The notes under the pieces: generated by a model | The model's database searches: none | What the model was told of the DNA's origin: nothing | Seen by the model: only the letters and a program-made list of their open reading frames with translations | Shown: positions 26,820-38,322 of the stretch, piece by piece | How the letters are laid out: each line of letters starts with the position of its first letter | Numbering within the stretch: the stretch's first letter is position 1 | Made by a program: the position numbers and the translations under genes | NCBI GenBank assembly: GCA_031835245.1 | Contig: JAVKOQ010000151.1 | Span: 62,001-126,000, forward strand | Direction: 5' to 3' | DNA: 64,000 bases | From: Balamuthia mandrillaris | Lineage: Eukaryota; Discosea; Longamoebia; Balamuthiidae

Positions 26820-27435
26820 AATTATGAACTCATTTACCTGCATTGGAAGTGTATCTCCACTTCAGCAATGAGGCCCTCACTGTTTTCAACTGATATTAGG
26901 CGCTTACATCATCCTCATATCGTGCTCTTCTTGAGTGCCTATGCTGAACCTGATTTCATCATCATGACTGAGTACATAGAAAGAGGGAACCTTTATCATG
27001 TTCTCCATTCTGATACTCCCCTGACCTTTTCCATGAAGTTGCAGATGATACAACACATTGCTCGCAGCATGACTTATCTCCATTCACATCATCTTGTTCA
27101 TTGAGGTACCCTCTTCATTGTTCTCTTCTTGAATGTCCCAGCACTGCTCTGTTAGCTCTGCTTCAGGAATGTTGGGCTGGTGATGAGCAAGACCAGCCTC
27201 CTTCCCTCAGATTCTAAAAAGAGTCAACCGGATCCTTGTGAAACATGCCTCTCCTTCTTCCTCTCCTTCCCCCTATCCCTATCTTTCTCCTTCAGTCTTT
27301 TTTTATTCATTGGATAAGCTTTTAGAAGGTTCATTCTCCCTATCAGACAATGACTCATGAATGTGTTGTATAGAATTACCAAATGATTTAAAAAAACAGC
27401 TATGCAAAAAAATACTTACTTTTTACATTTCTCTA
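26820..27435 (+). pseudogene. Decayed, internally deleted copy of the 7TM-TKL kinase gene
   Basis: The segment aligns to the gene at 30450-33055. Around 26820-26842 resembles the end of exon 4 (attatgaactca). From about 26844 it follows the end of intron 6, exon 7 and the start of intron 7; after a deletion of about 450 bp it follows the end of exon 9 and the 3' flank. Because intron sequence is retained it is a genomic duplicate, not a retrocopy. An HRD-region codon has become a stop (CATCGAG to CATTGAG) and the catalytic loop and DFG are deleted. Substitutions are almost all C-to-T or G-to-A, mainly at CpG: by eye 20 of 24 parental CpGs are TpG, CpA or TpA. Confidence 0.92.
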
Positions 27436-28150
27436 TCAAAAGTCATACAGACTTTTCGTTGAATCTCTTTATGGTGTGCATGGTTGGTAAAGAGTTGTCA
27501 TAGGAGCTCCACTTATTATAATCCTCCTGTATTGAAAGCCTATCAATAGAAACATGCTGAAAGGGCAATGGTAGATTGAGCACAGGGAATCTGCATGCCA
27601 TGCTGGCAGGCATGGGTGTGTTTGAATCCATCTTTTCGTTGAAGCAGCTAGTCCAACCCTACCCTTCCACCACAAGAGTTTCTGCTGATCTCAGGCTCTC
27701 TCCTGGCCGTATTTCAATGCATCCATTTCATAACCTTTTGGTTGCTCACCAGTTGGAAAATGTAATTGTGTAGCAGGTGCTGGCTGTGGCTGATTTGCCG
27801 CTCCTCTTCATTGTTGCTCATTCATTCTTCGCCTTTCTCACATTGCTGCTTCTTGCCGCATTGCATTGCATTTGTTCACGTTGTCTCCTTGCTTCCAATG
27901 TCATGGGTGGGTGACATCACTCTTCTCTTGTAGGGAAAGCTGTGATGCAAGCAATCAAGAAAAAAATAGAATATGACTGAAAAGAAATGGCAAGGGAAAA
28001 AAGGGCAACAAAAAAGTCCCTCCGCTTCCCCGCTGCTTTTAGCGGGACGAATAAGTGTCGACAAAGACCACTGCCACACCAAACCATTGCGCGTTAGTCA
28101 TATAAAAAAAAAAGGGAAGTTAGGCAATAAAGAACAAAGAGAAAAGAGTG
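27436..28150. other. Spacer with no recognisable gene, CpG-poor
   Basis: A 65-codon open frame at 27576-27773 has no recognisable family and sits in sequence as CpG-poor as the neighbouring pseudogene, so it may be further relic DNA. The right part is the promoter side of the phosphatase gene. Confidence 0.5.
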
Positions 28151-29104
28151 ATGCGACTTCGTCTTCCCTCCGGACCGCCGTCCTTCTTGACGACGTTCTT
28201 CCTCACCCTCTTCTGCCTATCCTTACACCATCTCAACTTCTTCACAGGCTTCCTCTTCCGGCAGGACGTTCTTCTCGTGCTCATCACCCTCCTCGCTTGC
28301 TTAGCCCTCTTCTTCGTCTTCCTTTGGCGGCCTTTCCTTCGAGGCACGCTGCCCGTGCCCTTGGCTCGTGTCCTTAGCAAAGCAGTTCACCGCCCCAACC
28401 TCTTCCTCTCCTACGTGCTCAGCCGCCTGGGCATGCGGGGAAACTGGTGGGACGCCATCGACCAGGAGGAGCAAGTCTTTCTGGGCGCCGTCCCCCTGAG
28501 CAGCCATCTCCCGCAACTCAAAGAGCTGGGCATAAAGTACATCGTGAACCTCTGCGATGAGGACTCCGGCCCGCTGGACTTTTATAAGAAGGAGGGCATT
28601 GAGCAGCTCTACATCCCTACCATTGACCACATCGAGCCTAGCGTGGAAGACATGCAAAAGGCTGTGGAGTGGATAGAGCAGGCGCTGCTCCGTGAGCGAC
28701 AAGCCTTGGAAGAAGCGCAAAGGCAAGCATCCTCCGCCCCCGAAGAACAAGGGAAAGAAGGAGGAGACGGAGAAGGAGGAGAGGAACGCAGAACCAAACA
28801 ACCACCAAGCAAACAAAGCAGCGGAAGGGTATATATACATTGTCGCATGGGAAGAGGAAGGAGCGCCGCCATCGCCGCGGCCTGGCTGATGAAACGCAAC
28901 GGCTGGACACCGGAGGAAACGCAGGCGTGGCTCAGCGGGAGGAGGCCCATCGTGCGCCCCGCCTTGCACAGGCAACCCTCCGTTCGGTCGTTCTATGAGT
29001 CGCTGCGCAAGGAGGTGCAGGAAGAGATCAACGAGATCCAAGAGATCAAGGAGGAGCTCGGTCAGATAAAGCGACAGAGGGAGGAAGAGAAGGAGGAAAA
29101 ATAG
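28151..29104 (+). CDS. Membrane-anchored PTPMT1-like dual-specificity phosphatase
   Basis: This is a single-exon gene of 317 aa, start at the ATG at 28151. Two N-terminal hydrophobic segments (residues ~12-35 and ~40-60) suggest a membrane hairpin or anchor. The catalytic domain carries WDAIDQEEQVFLGAVPL, then LKELGIKYIVNLCDED, and the signature HCRMGRGRS with the Cys-x5-Arg of DSPs. A charged ~50-residue insert (Glu/Gln/Gly-rich) precedes the P-loop. The Lys/Glu-rich C-terminus is probably a coiled coil. PTPMT1 dephosphorylates phosphatidylglycerophosphate in mitochondria; the GRGRS loop resembles plant and protist PTPMT1 homologues. Substrate and compartment here are inference. The absence of introns is unusual in this window. 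Confidence 0.88.
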   Translation: MRLRLPSGPPSFLTTFFLTLFCLSLHHLNFFTGFLFRQDVLLVLITLLACLALFFVFLWRPFLRGTLPVPLARVLSKAVHRPNLFLSYVLSRLGMRGNWWDAIDQEEQVFLGAVPLSSHLPQLKELGIKYIVNLCDEDSGPLDFYKKEGIEQLYIPTIDHIEPSVEDMQKAVEWIEQALLRERQALEEAQRQASSAPEEQGKEGGDGEGGEERRTKQPPSKQSSGRVYIHCRMGRGRSAAIAAAWLMKRNGWTPEETQAWLSGRRPIVRPALHRQPSVRSFYESLRKEVQEEINEIQEIKEELGQIKRQREEEKEEK

Positions 29105-29225
29105 GGCGGTGGAATAGAGAATGGGATGTGATTGAGAACGAATGCTTGTTGCTGTGTAATTGGAATGATCACATGTTGGAACAAACAAACAAAAAGAGAG
29201 GGAAGGAGTTTGTCCTAGTTGATGC

Positions 29226-29707
29226 TTAGCAGTAGTTCAACCGGAACATATCGTTCAGGACGTAGAAGCCTCCAGACTGGCCCTCCAAGGGCATCAGGTT
29301 GAAGACCTGGCTGAACTTGATAGGTTGGTCAGCTCCATCCACCGCAAGGTTGCCACACACGAACACAAGAACACCATTTCCAGGGGAGGGTTGGCAGTCG
29401 ATGGTGGTGACGGCGTGTTTGATGGCTTGGAATTGAAGGGTCTACAGAAGAACAAAAGTTAGTTTTTGTCGGAGAAAAAAAGAGTAAGCAAAGGACACCC
29501 GGAAAAAAAAATGAAAATAAATTAGAGTGAGGAGGGAAAAAAGTAGAGAATTTATACCGTGAGTTTCTTGATGATGTTGTCTTTGCCTTGGAACTTGTCG
29601 TTTTCGAAACTCAACATGGAGTGGTCTTGCTGTGTGTGTGAGGAGAAAAAGTAGGAGAAAAAAAAAGAGGAATAAGCACACGGATTTTGTTTGTTAACAA
29701 TCGAATG

Positions 29708-29752
<45 letters not shown>

Positions 29753-29851
29753 ACTCACGTAAAGCCCAACGAGTTGGCTCCTGTCAGAGTCAAAAATGGA
29801 GTAGTAGTGGCCGACAAAGGCCTTGGCGATTTCTTCAATGTTTTGGGCCAT
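29226..29851 (-). CDS. NTF2: Nuclear transport factor 2 (NTF2)
   Basis: Exons 29851-29759, 29629-29558 and 29441-29226 give 126 aa, the normal NTF2 length. Diagnostic stretches are AKAFVGHYYSIFDSDRSQL, MLSFENDKFQGKDNIIKKL and FSQVFNLMPLEGQSGGFYVLN at the C-terminal strand. NTF2 is a homodimer that carries Ran-GDP into the nucleus and binds FxFG nucleoporins. All phases are 0. Intron 1 holds a (CT)n tract on the sense strand (plus-strand GA at 29710-29745). It is convergent with the phosphatase and divergent from the receptor kinase. Confidence 0.96.
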
Positions 29852-30449
29852 ATTGTTATTTGATTTTTTGTGTAACTATGCAGCGAAATAGATAAGAAAT
29901 AAAAATGGTGCTTGCTTAAAAAAGTTGAGAAAATCATCATTCCAGAACACAAAGGGAGAGAGGAAAAAAAGATTCTAGAAGAAGAAGAAGCAGCAGCAGC
30001 CGTGAGAAGAAGAAAAACAAACCTGCACTCCACCCGTTCACTTACTACTTCCGCTTCACCAACACCAAAAAAAAAAAAAAAAAGAACCGAAAACGAAAAA
30101 AAAAAAAATGGCGGCGGAATATTTTGCTTGAGGAGTCGTACCCGGAACGTTTGAAGCGCACCAGAAAAGCGCACGGCCTTGACCCGTCCGGATTTAGCCG
30201 GAAAAATTGGACATATCCTCGAGCAACCAATGTCCGCATCGCTGTTCTGTCAGCTCGTCCGCCAGATACGCCACGCAGATGGCCGCAAAAGGAACAACAA
30301 CGAAAAAGAAACGACTAGACGGACGGCACACCACCAGGGACTGCGTGCTGCTGCTGCTGCTGATTTTTTTTGGGATTGGCTTTGGTGTTCGTTCGTTTTT
30401 TGACGGTTGAGGGTGCTTAAACATCTTCGGAGTGGGTACACCCATCGCC
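29852..30449. promoter_or_regulatory. Divergent promoter region NTF2 (-) / 7TM kinase (+)
   Basis: This is a 598-bp divergent spacer with two long A runs (30066-30081 and 30096-30107) and a CpG-containing block around 30125-30300. No individual element could be assigned. Confidence 0.5.
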
Positions 30450-33055
30450 ATGGTCGTACCCCCTCGCTGGATACTGGCCAGTGCGGCCGAGCCCCAGGTG
30501 GATCAATGCCACCCTTCCCTCTGCCCCCTCGCCAACTTTTGCACGCTCGTCTCCAGGTACGGAGCTGGCAAGCACTTCAACACCTCCGTCTCCCTCATCG
30601 TCTTCCACCTCATCCCCGCCGCCTACCTCCTCTACTGGATATGTTGGCGCTTTGTGCACAGCTACAAACAGGCGATACAAGGAAAACTTAAGGTTGGCAA
30701 CTTCCCCTTCCTCTGAAACAGAAATAGCTTTCGTGTCTTTCTCCACTATATCTGGCTCATTAGTCTTGTTTGCATGCTGCTTCTTCGTCCTTCTTTTTCT
30801 TCTTGTGTTCTGTTTTTGTAGATTGAACGACAAATGACACCGTTGTATGCCACATGGATGCAAGTTCTCTGTGCCACGAGAGTGACGCAGCTGCTTCTCG
30901 TCGTTTTTGCTCCGGTGGACCCGATTGCTTCTACCCTTTTGGATGTGACGCACGTCTTCACTCTGTTTTTCCTTGTATTGGCTCTCATAGCCTTTCTCTA
31001 CATGTCCGACTTCTCTGACTGGAGACGCGTCACCGCCATATTGATGGGAGTGGGCCTTCTTGCTTTGCTCTTCGCTTTTTTGTGGGTTCGTTATTTGTCT
31101 CCTTGCTTCTTGTTGGAAACTTGCTTTGTCTTCTCTTCTCTTCTCTTCTCTGTTTCTTTTTCTGGCTCTTTGTATCCCACTTTCCTTTTCTTTTGCTAAC
31201 TCTGATCCTTTGTCAATTATTTTTTACAGTATACAGCGATGTCAGCGTCTGGTTCATGGGTGGTATACATGTACCATCCGAACAGCGGTTGGGGCGGCAT
31301 CCTCTTCATGGGTTCAGCATTCGTGGTTACATCACTATACCTCATTTTTTGTTGTATTCCAGCTTTTCAAGAATATGCCCGTATGCCTCTCCTCCTTGGC
31401 CAATTTTTTCTGTTCCTTCTCTGTTTTTGTTTTTGTTTTTTCTCATTCTTCTCAACCAACAACAGCAAGAAAAGCAATACGGCCATTTTTGATACTTATG
31501 GTTAACACTTTCGCCTTTTCCACTATCCTGTACATATTTATTTATATTCATTATGAACTCACTTACTGGTACGCTGCTGCTCGTCTCTCTTTCTTCTCTC
31601 TTTCACGCTTGACTCTTCTTGCTGACTTTTAGGCTTCGTGACAATCACATCTCAATAGCCTCTGGCTCCTGCACGAACTAACAAACGTGCTCGCATTTCC
31701 TTGGGTCTATGTTTGGACGTTATACAGTGATTCTAACTACTGGCATACACGCGCAACACAAACACCTACAGACTGCGAGGCTACACCCCTTCTATCCAGG
31801 TACTCCATCGCCAGAATAATTTTAGGAATTTAAATAACCTCTAACTTTTTTTTAAAAAAAGATCGATAGGTGAGGAATGGACGATATCGCCTTCAGACTT
31901 GACTCTTGGTCCTTTGTTAGGAAAGGGTAGCTATGGAGAGGTGCGACAGGGTACATGGCATGGGATTGACGTTGCTGTAAAAACTATTTATAACGTACAT
32001 TTTGACAAAAGTAGGCGCGAGGAGTTCACACGCGAGGTTGAAATTCTCAGGTTTTTCTTTTCTCCTTCCTCTCTCCTCCTCCTCTTCTCTCTCTCAATGG
32101 AAGTGTATCTCCACTTCAGCAATGAGGCACTCACTGTTTTCCACCGATATTAGGCGCTTACATCATCCTCATATCGTGCTCTTCTTGGGTGCCTATGCTG
32201 AACCCGATTTCATCATCATGACCGAGTACATGGAAAGAGGGAACCTTTATCATGTTCTCCATTCCGATACTCCCCTGACCTTTTCCATGAAGTTGCAGAT
32301 GATACAACACATCGCTCGCGGCATGACTTATCTCCATTCACATCGTCTTGTTCATCGAGGTACCCTCTTCATCGTTCTCTTCTGTTCATGTTCTCTCTCT
32401 TGTGCCGTGCAGAGAGAGCTTTTTTTTGTTACTAACTCTAATGTTTTTTTTCAGACCTCAAAAGTATGAATATTTTGGTGGCACGCGACTTCACGTTAAA
32501 GGTATCGGACTTTGGGTTATCCAAGGTGCTTCTTGGCGATGGCAAAACACTCACCTCCATCGGCTCACCTGTTTGGTCCGCCCCTGAAATATTCAACGCC
32601 AAGACCTACACTGAAAAGGCTGATATCTACAGCTTTGGCATTGTTATTTGGTTCGTTTTTATTTTCTTCTTGTATCACTTTTATGTCTCACTTTCTCTTG
32701 GATTATCCTTATTATTAGGGAAATACTGACAAGAAAAGAGCCATTCGAACACGCAACCATCTACGAAGTTATCAAATGGGTATCGGAGGGGCAGAGGCCG
32801 GAACTTCCGACCGCAGAGGAATGTCCCAGCGCCGCTCTGTTAGCTCTGCTTCAGGAATGTTGGGCCGGTGATGAGCAAGACCGGCCCTCCTTCCCTCAGA
32901 TTCTAAAAAGAGTCAACCGGATCCTTGCGAAACATGCCTCTCCTTCTCCCTCTCTCTCCCCCTCCCCCTCTCCCTATCCTTCTCCTTCGGCCTCTTTTTA
33001 TTCGTTGGATGAGCTTTCGGAAGGTTCATCCTCCCTATCGGACAATGACTCATGA
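30450..33055 (+). CDS. Seven-transmembrane receptor fused to a TKL protein kinase
   Basis: Nine exons: 30450-30692, 30822-31085, 31230-31380, 31475-31568, 31659-31799, 31862-32050, 32154-32359, 32455-32650 and 32719-33055, giving 606 aa in one continuous frame. Hydrophobic segments fall at residues ~46-68, 92-112, 119-141, 150-169, 191-213, 223-246 and 251-272, so seven helices put the C-terminal kinase in the cytosol. The N-terminus has several Cys and could be extracellular. I cannot assign the 7TM part to a known GPCR class. The kinase (~310-575) has LGKGSYGEV, VAVK, EVEIL, HRDLKSMN, SDFGLSK, VWSAPEI and a Ser/Pro tail. By analogy to other receptor kinases, ligand sensing would be coupled directly to phosphorylation. 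It is the parent of the 26.8 kb pseudogene. Confidence 0.9.
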
Positions 33056-34671
33056 ACGTGCTGTATAGAATTACCAAACGATTTAAAAAAACACAACTGT
33101 ACAAAAAATACTCGTTTTTTACTTTTCTCTTTAACGAAAATGAAAGTGAGTTTATGGTATGCTCACAGAAGAGGAGGAGGTGGATATTGCTTGGCCATAT
33201 ATGCAGCTCTTGGCTTTGAGATGTTCCTGGTGATGAGACGAGGTCGCTGGTCACCCAAATGGCCTCTTGAAGTTTTAACATTGCCAAGCAGGATGCGAGC
33301 CTTGTGCTAAACATCTTAACCTTTGAAGCAACACGGCAAGATTATTTGTAGACAGGTCTGGACAACAGATACAAAGTAGGATAGGAGAAGCAGACGCACC
33401 CATGCAGGAGAAAGAGAAAGAAAGAGAGAAGCAAACGCACCCATGCAGGAGGAAAAAGAGGAGGAATTGTCTTGGGAATGCCCACCAGAATGGACTTCTT
33501 GGTCTTAATTATACCTAAAATTAGGAAACATAATATTGTTATCTTTTTTAATGTTAGTTTTGTACCTAACTAGCTTGGTTATGCAAGTTTTTATTATAAG
33601 AAAAATTTTTAAGTTTTTTTGCATAACTACATGTTTTGTGTTGGCAATTGCCAACATAACCAACTCTTTCTTCCTTTCAAGTTCAGAGGTTAACTTCAAG
33701 TTGATTGTTTGGAAAAGAAAAGAAAAAGAGGAGAAAATTTTTGCTGCTAAGTGTTTAAATAGCTGTTTAGATACCAAAGAACCATAATGGATAAAGAATT
33801 TGGTATTAAAACAATATGGAAAGAGAAAGCGTTATAAAGCACAAAAGATTGTAACATAGTCTAAAAAATATCATACACTGAGTCTGTAAATGCTTTGCTT
33901 CTTGTCCTAATCTTCTCATCTTAATGCTTTGGCGGCTACCGTACGTGCATGGAAAAGGAGAAGCAATGCACCTTGCTCACCACTCTTGGTTTTCGAAGCA
34001 CTTGATCATTGAACCTTTCTTTTTAAGGTTAGAAAACGTACCATGGTAACCGAAAGAGAAGGTTGAACACAGAACTTATGTGAGTCACCTAAACAAGTTT
34101 CCCCCGTTGACGCTGCAACGTAAGGCGAGGCCCTGGAGCAGCTCTTCGCCATCACGGAATGGCATTGCGTATTCAAATCCGTACAAACAGAAGGACACCG
34201 TTGATAGGGAAAAAAAAAAGACTTCGAGGACCCAAGCGGCTTGCCGCAATCTTGTCAATACAGCTGTCTGCTGACTTTTCTCCGTTTTTTTGTCGGTTGT
34301 TTTCTTTGTGTTTTCAGCGCATTTGATGTTGGAAATTTCATGAAATTCGGGTCATAAAAAGGTGTTGCGCGAGGGGTATCCTGCCTCAATACTCTGCCTT
34401 TCTCACTCCTCTCCTCTTTCAGCGGTTCCGCCCTCTTCTTTTTTTTTTTTTTTTGTTGGGTGAACGCGAAACACACAAACCACAAAAAAAAAGTAGCGGA
34501 CGAGTAGGGCTATTTGACTGTGTGGAGGAACTTGAAGTGGCGAACAACACACAGGAGAGAGAGATTGATCTTTCTTTTTTTTTTGTTTTATTTTGCTGTG
34601 TTTTTTTATTGCCCTTGTAGAAAAGGTTTTTGGGTTGTAAAGAAAGGAGCGCGAGAGACTACGGATTGAAA
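33056..34671. other. 1.6-kb spacer with an AT-rich island and a 26-bp direct repeat
   Basis: Between the receptor kinase and epsin no gene could be supported. A 26-bp direct repeat (33385-33410 and 33426-33451, one mismatch) lies upstream of an AT-rich island at about 33500-33870 that differs in composition from its surroundings. The region at 34380-34670 has pyrimidine and T-rich tracts upstream of the epsin ATG. Confidence 0.6.
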
Positions 34672-37600
34672 ATGAAGTTGATTAAGAAAGGGTGAGTGGG
34701 TCATTCTTTTGTGGTTCTGGGGGGAAACTTGTTGGCTTAACGATTGCTCTTACTCTCTCTAGCAAGGACGCCGTCACGGGAACGCCTAACATTCAGGTTA
34801 AGGTTCGTGAGGCCACCTCAAACAAGAAATGGGGACCTACTGGCGCTCAGATGCACGAGCTTGCTCGAGCTAGTTTTCACTAGTATGTTTTTTAAAAAAG
34901 CTCCATTTGTTTCTTTCTTGGTGGTGCTCAACCTACCCATTTCTACCAGCCAAAACTTTGCCATCATGATGCGAATGATTTGGAAGCGTCTCAACGACCA
35001 CGGCAAAAATTGGAGACACATTTACAAGGTTTCTTTCTTTCTTTTCTTTACTAATTTTTTGGAGAAAGACAGAAGTACAAGAGGCTTGTAAGAATGGTTT
35101 TGGGGACTTACCTACTTTTTTTGCAATACCTTCCAAAGTCTCTTTTGCTTCTCGACTATTTGGTCAAGAACGGCTCGAAGCAAGTCATCAACGACGCCAG
35201 GATACATATCCCTAACATTCAAACGCTTACCACCTACCAACTCATTGACAAACATGACAGAGATGTTGGACAGAGCGGTAAGAAATGCCCTTTTCTCCTA
35301 TCTCTGTTCTTCTTTGCTCACATTTTTTTCCTCGTCCAAAGTGCGAGAGCGTGCCAGAGCTATCATTGATCTGCTTAACGACGAACCCCGATTGGCAGAG
35401 GAACGAGCCAAAGCCAAGGCTAATCGTGGCAAGTACGGCGATGCGATGAGCAATCAATCAGCCCAACATACTCAAAAGAGAGGGGGCTACCCTCCTGGCG
35501 TTGGCGGCCACCCACAAGGGCAAACCGCAAGACGAGCCACAGACTCTTCCCGTGGCAGACCTCAAGCACAGTACGTCCTTGCGTTGTTTGCTTTTTATTT
35601 GGTTTTTTTGTGTTTGTGCGCGTTCTTCTTTTTGAATACCATGTTATTGGTTGCTTGTCTCCATTTATGACAAGTTAACTTTGTCACCGTGGTAAGAGAG
35701 AATTGAGGCATTTTTATTTTCTTTAAAGAAGGATAATGCTGTTCCAGTCATTGTTCTTCCTTAAATGCCCCAACATTCCTTGTTTCATGATGTTTTTCGC
35801 TTTGCTAATTCTTCCTTTTTAGGGACTCTTCCCGCAACGGGGGTCGTGTCAGAAATGGGTCTGACTCAGAGTCAGACTCCTCTGATGTCTCCAGCTCTGA
35901 CTACTCTGACGAAGATGAGGTCCCTCCTTCTGAGCCCATTCCATCTGACTGGCTTAACGAAAGTGACAGTGACAGTGACAGCGATCGCGAGGAGACTCCC
36001 TCTCGCCACCATCCGCAGCAACAACGTGATCACCGCAAGGCCAGCCACAGATCGGATCATGGAGCTGAGAAAAGGAACACCAGAGGCACAAGCAAGACGG
36101 GTAGTTAACACCGTTTTTTGTTTTTATCAGTTGTTTGTATTAGATTTGTTCTCATTCCCATATTTTATTACGCTAGATTCAGCCCCGGACATGGCCGATA
36201 AGTTGAAGCAATTGAGGGATATGTTTCCACAAGAATCACAGGCCGTTTTGCAGCTCGCTCTGCAGCACTACAATGGCAGCATTTCTGATACGGCATTGGC
36301 CCTCTCGGACCAAAACAAGTTGAAGCGCATCCGACAATTTGCTGGAGAGTATGTCGAAGCGCTCTCTCCTGTTCTCGTCTTGGAGTTTGTTTTTTGTGTT
36401 TTTTAACTCGGCTTGTACTATTGCTTAGGGTTAGCGCTCAGGGACAACATCCTCAAGGCCAAGCAGCTGCAAGGCATGCTGAACACCAACAGAAAGCGCC
36501 TCGCGGTTCTGTGGCTGGCATTCAGCCTGCCCACCTTCAATCTCCTTCTTTGATTGACTTGTGGGACCTCAATATGAACTTAGGTGGCCCGCAAGGTTGG
36601 TTTGCTATTTTGCCATCTTGTTTATCTTTTGTTTATTAATTCTTTCAAAAAATAGGACAAGCTCAACCCCAAGGACATAATCCGTTCTTGGCAGGACCTG
36701 CTGGGGGACAACAACAATGGAGCCAACAGCAACAACGCCAACAGCAGCAAGTTGGTGGTCCCTACGGGCAACCCCAACAACAAGTATACCAGCAACAACC
36801 GCCACAACACGGACAAGGCCATCCTCACCAAGGATATCCTCACTCACCACCAACATCAGGTGGTGTTGCTGCAGCAACTTCTCCTCCTTCCTCTTCCACT
36901 CCTTCTGCCACAGAGATTGCACTCCGAGAGTTGCAACTAAAGCAACAGCAGCTGGAGCAACAGCACCAGCTTCAACAGCAGCAGCTGCAGCGCCAGCATG
37001 AGGAGCAGCAAAGACGTTTCCTTGAGCAGACAAAGCAGCAACAGCTTCAGTACCAACAGTACCTTGCCTCTCAAGGCTTCTCCCCCGCTGGCCTTCCCAA
37101 CGAGGTTTTTCCCTTCTCTTTTTTTTTCTCTCTTCCTATTTTCTCTTCTAACGTAAGACTTACAATTCGTCTTTTTGTTTTTCTGTTCATTGCTTTAAAC
37201 AATTGTAGAGTGGTCCACGCTCAGGGCCAACAACCTACCAGCAATCGGGATCGTTGGGACAAACGCGTGATCCCTTCCAAGGCCTCCTGAACGACTCCCT
37301 TCCAAAACTGGTTCCTCATTCCACTGGAGTACGTTTTTTCTCTTTCTTGTTCCAACTTCTTTTTGACTTCTTTTTCCATTGTCAACAGCACCAACAACCA
37401 CAACACCAACCACTGCCGCAACAGCAGCGGCAATTCCAACAATACCAACCACAACAACAGCAACAATTCCAGCCTTCTTTCCAACAACAACAACAACAAC
37501 AGCAGCACAACCCCTTTGGTGTTCAGCAACAGGGCGGTAGACCACCTATGGTTCGTTTGCTCTCTCTCTCTTGTGCGTCTGTTTTTTATGCTGTTGTTGA

Positions 37601-37689
37601 CCCTTGCCAATTCTGTTCTCAAAAATAAACAGCAACAGCAACAAGTGAACATCCAATCCAAACAACAACTGTTGGACTCGTTGTATTAG
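34672..37689 (+). CDS. Epsin-like endocytic adaptor (ENTH + CUE)
   Basis: Twelve exons: 34672-34691, 34763-34882, 34950-35028, 35139-35277, 35342-35570, 35823-36100, 36177-36348, 36429-36595, 36656-37104, 37209-37328, 37389-37550 and 37633-37689, giving 663 aa; exon 1 is only 20 nt. The ENTH domain (residues ~10-140) shows VREATSNKKWGP, IWKRLNDHGKNWRHIYK and LLDYLVKNGS, plus basic N-terminal residues for PI(4,5)P2. An Asp/Ser-rich acidic linker follows, then a CUE-type ubiquitin-binding domain (KLKQLRDMFPQESQAVLQLAL), two NPF motifs (EH domains), DPF (AP-2), SLIDLWDL and terminal LLDSLY (clathrin-box-like), within Gln-rich sequence. Predicted role: clathrin-coated pit assembly with ubiquitinated cargo. 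Epsins normally carry UIMs; the CUE is a replacement. Confidence 0.94.
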
Positions 37690-38322
37690 AGAAGGTGGTA
37701 GCAGTGCTGCTTCTGGGATGCGGTCCTTTTACGTCTGGTTTTTTTTTACTTACTGTAATGTGTACACATTTGTTTTCTGATAAACAAAGAAAGAGCCTTT
37801 TCTTTGCTTGTTTGTTTTGCAGCACTCTCTTCTCTTCGTCACTCTTCCCCTCTCTCTTCCTCTCTCTTCCTCTCTCTTCCTCTCTCACTGCAAGGAATGC
37901 CGATAAAATTCAGCACGTGCAGTTTGAACCAATGGGAGGGCTGCACCACATTTAACATTGCCAAATAGCGTATCCACCTAAAATTTAAGGTGAGTCAAAG
38001 GTTTCCTTTCTCTTGTGTTTCGTCTTCATTAAAAAAAAAAAACAAAAGAAGGAATAAACAAATAGGAGGAGGGGAGGGGTTGCTTCTGTTGTTTGTGGGT
38101 TGCTGCTTGGTGGCCTTACTTTGGTGGAAACTTCGAAGAGGTAACCTGCTTTCTCTGCTTTTTTTTTGCCATGCCTGTCTTTCCCGTACTTCAACTTTTT
38201 CTGTCTTACGTTAAGAGAAAAAGAAATAAGGACGAAGAGAGAGGAGAGAGACTTTGTTCCTAACTTCTGTTTAAACTGTGTGACCAGAGAGAAAGAAAAG
38301 ACAGAACTCTCGTGTTTGAAAA
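37690..38322. other. Epsin 3' region / DMGDH promoter
   Basis: This 633-bp same-strand spacer has a short tandem of CTCTCTTCC (about 37850-37885) and A/G-rich tracts. No gene was supported. Confidence 0.5.

Noticed and set aside
26820-27435. A second functional kinase gene
   Set aside because: Premature stop, loss of the catalytic loop and DFG region, and CpG-type decay make it a pseudogene.
28301-29188. 295-codon minus-strand frame
   Set aside because: It is antisense to the single-exon phosphatase whose HC-x5-R motif is intact.
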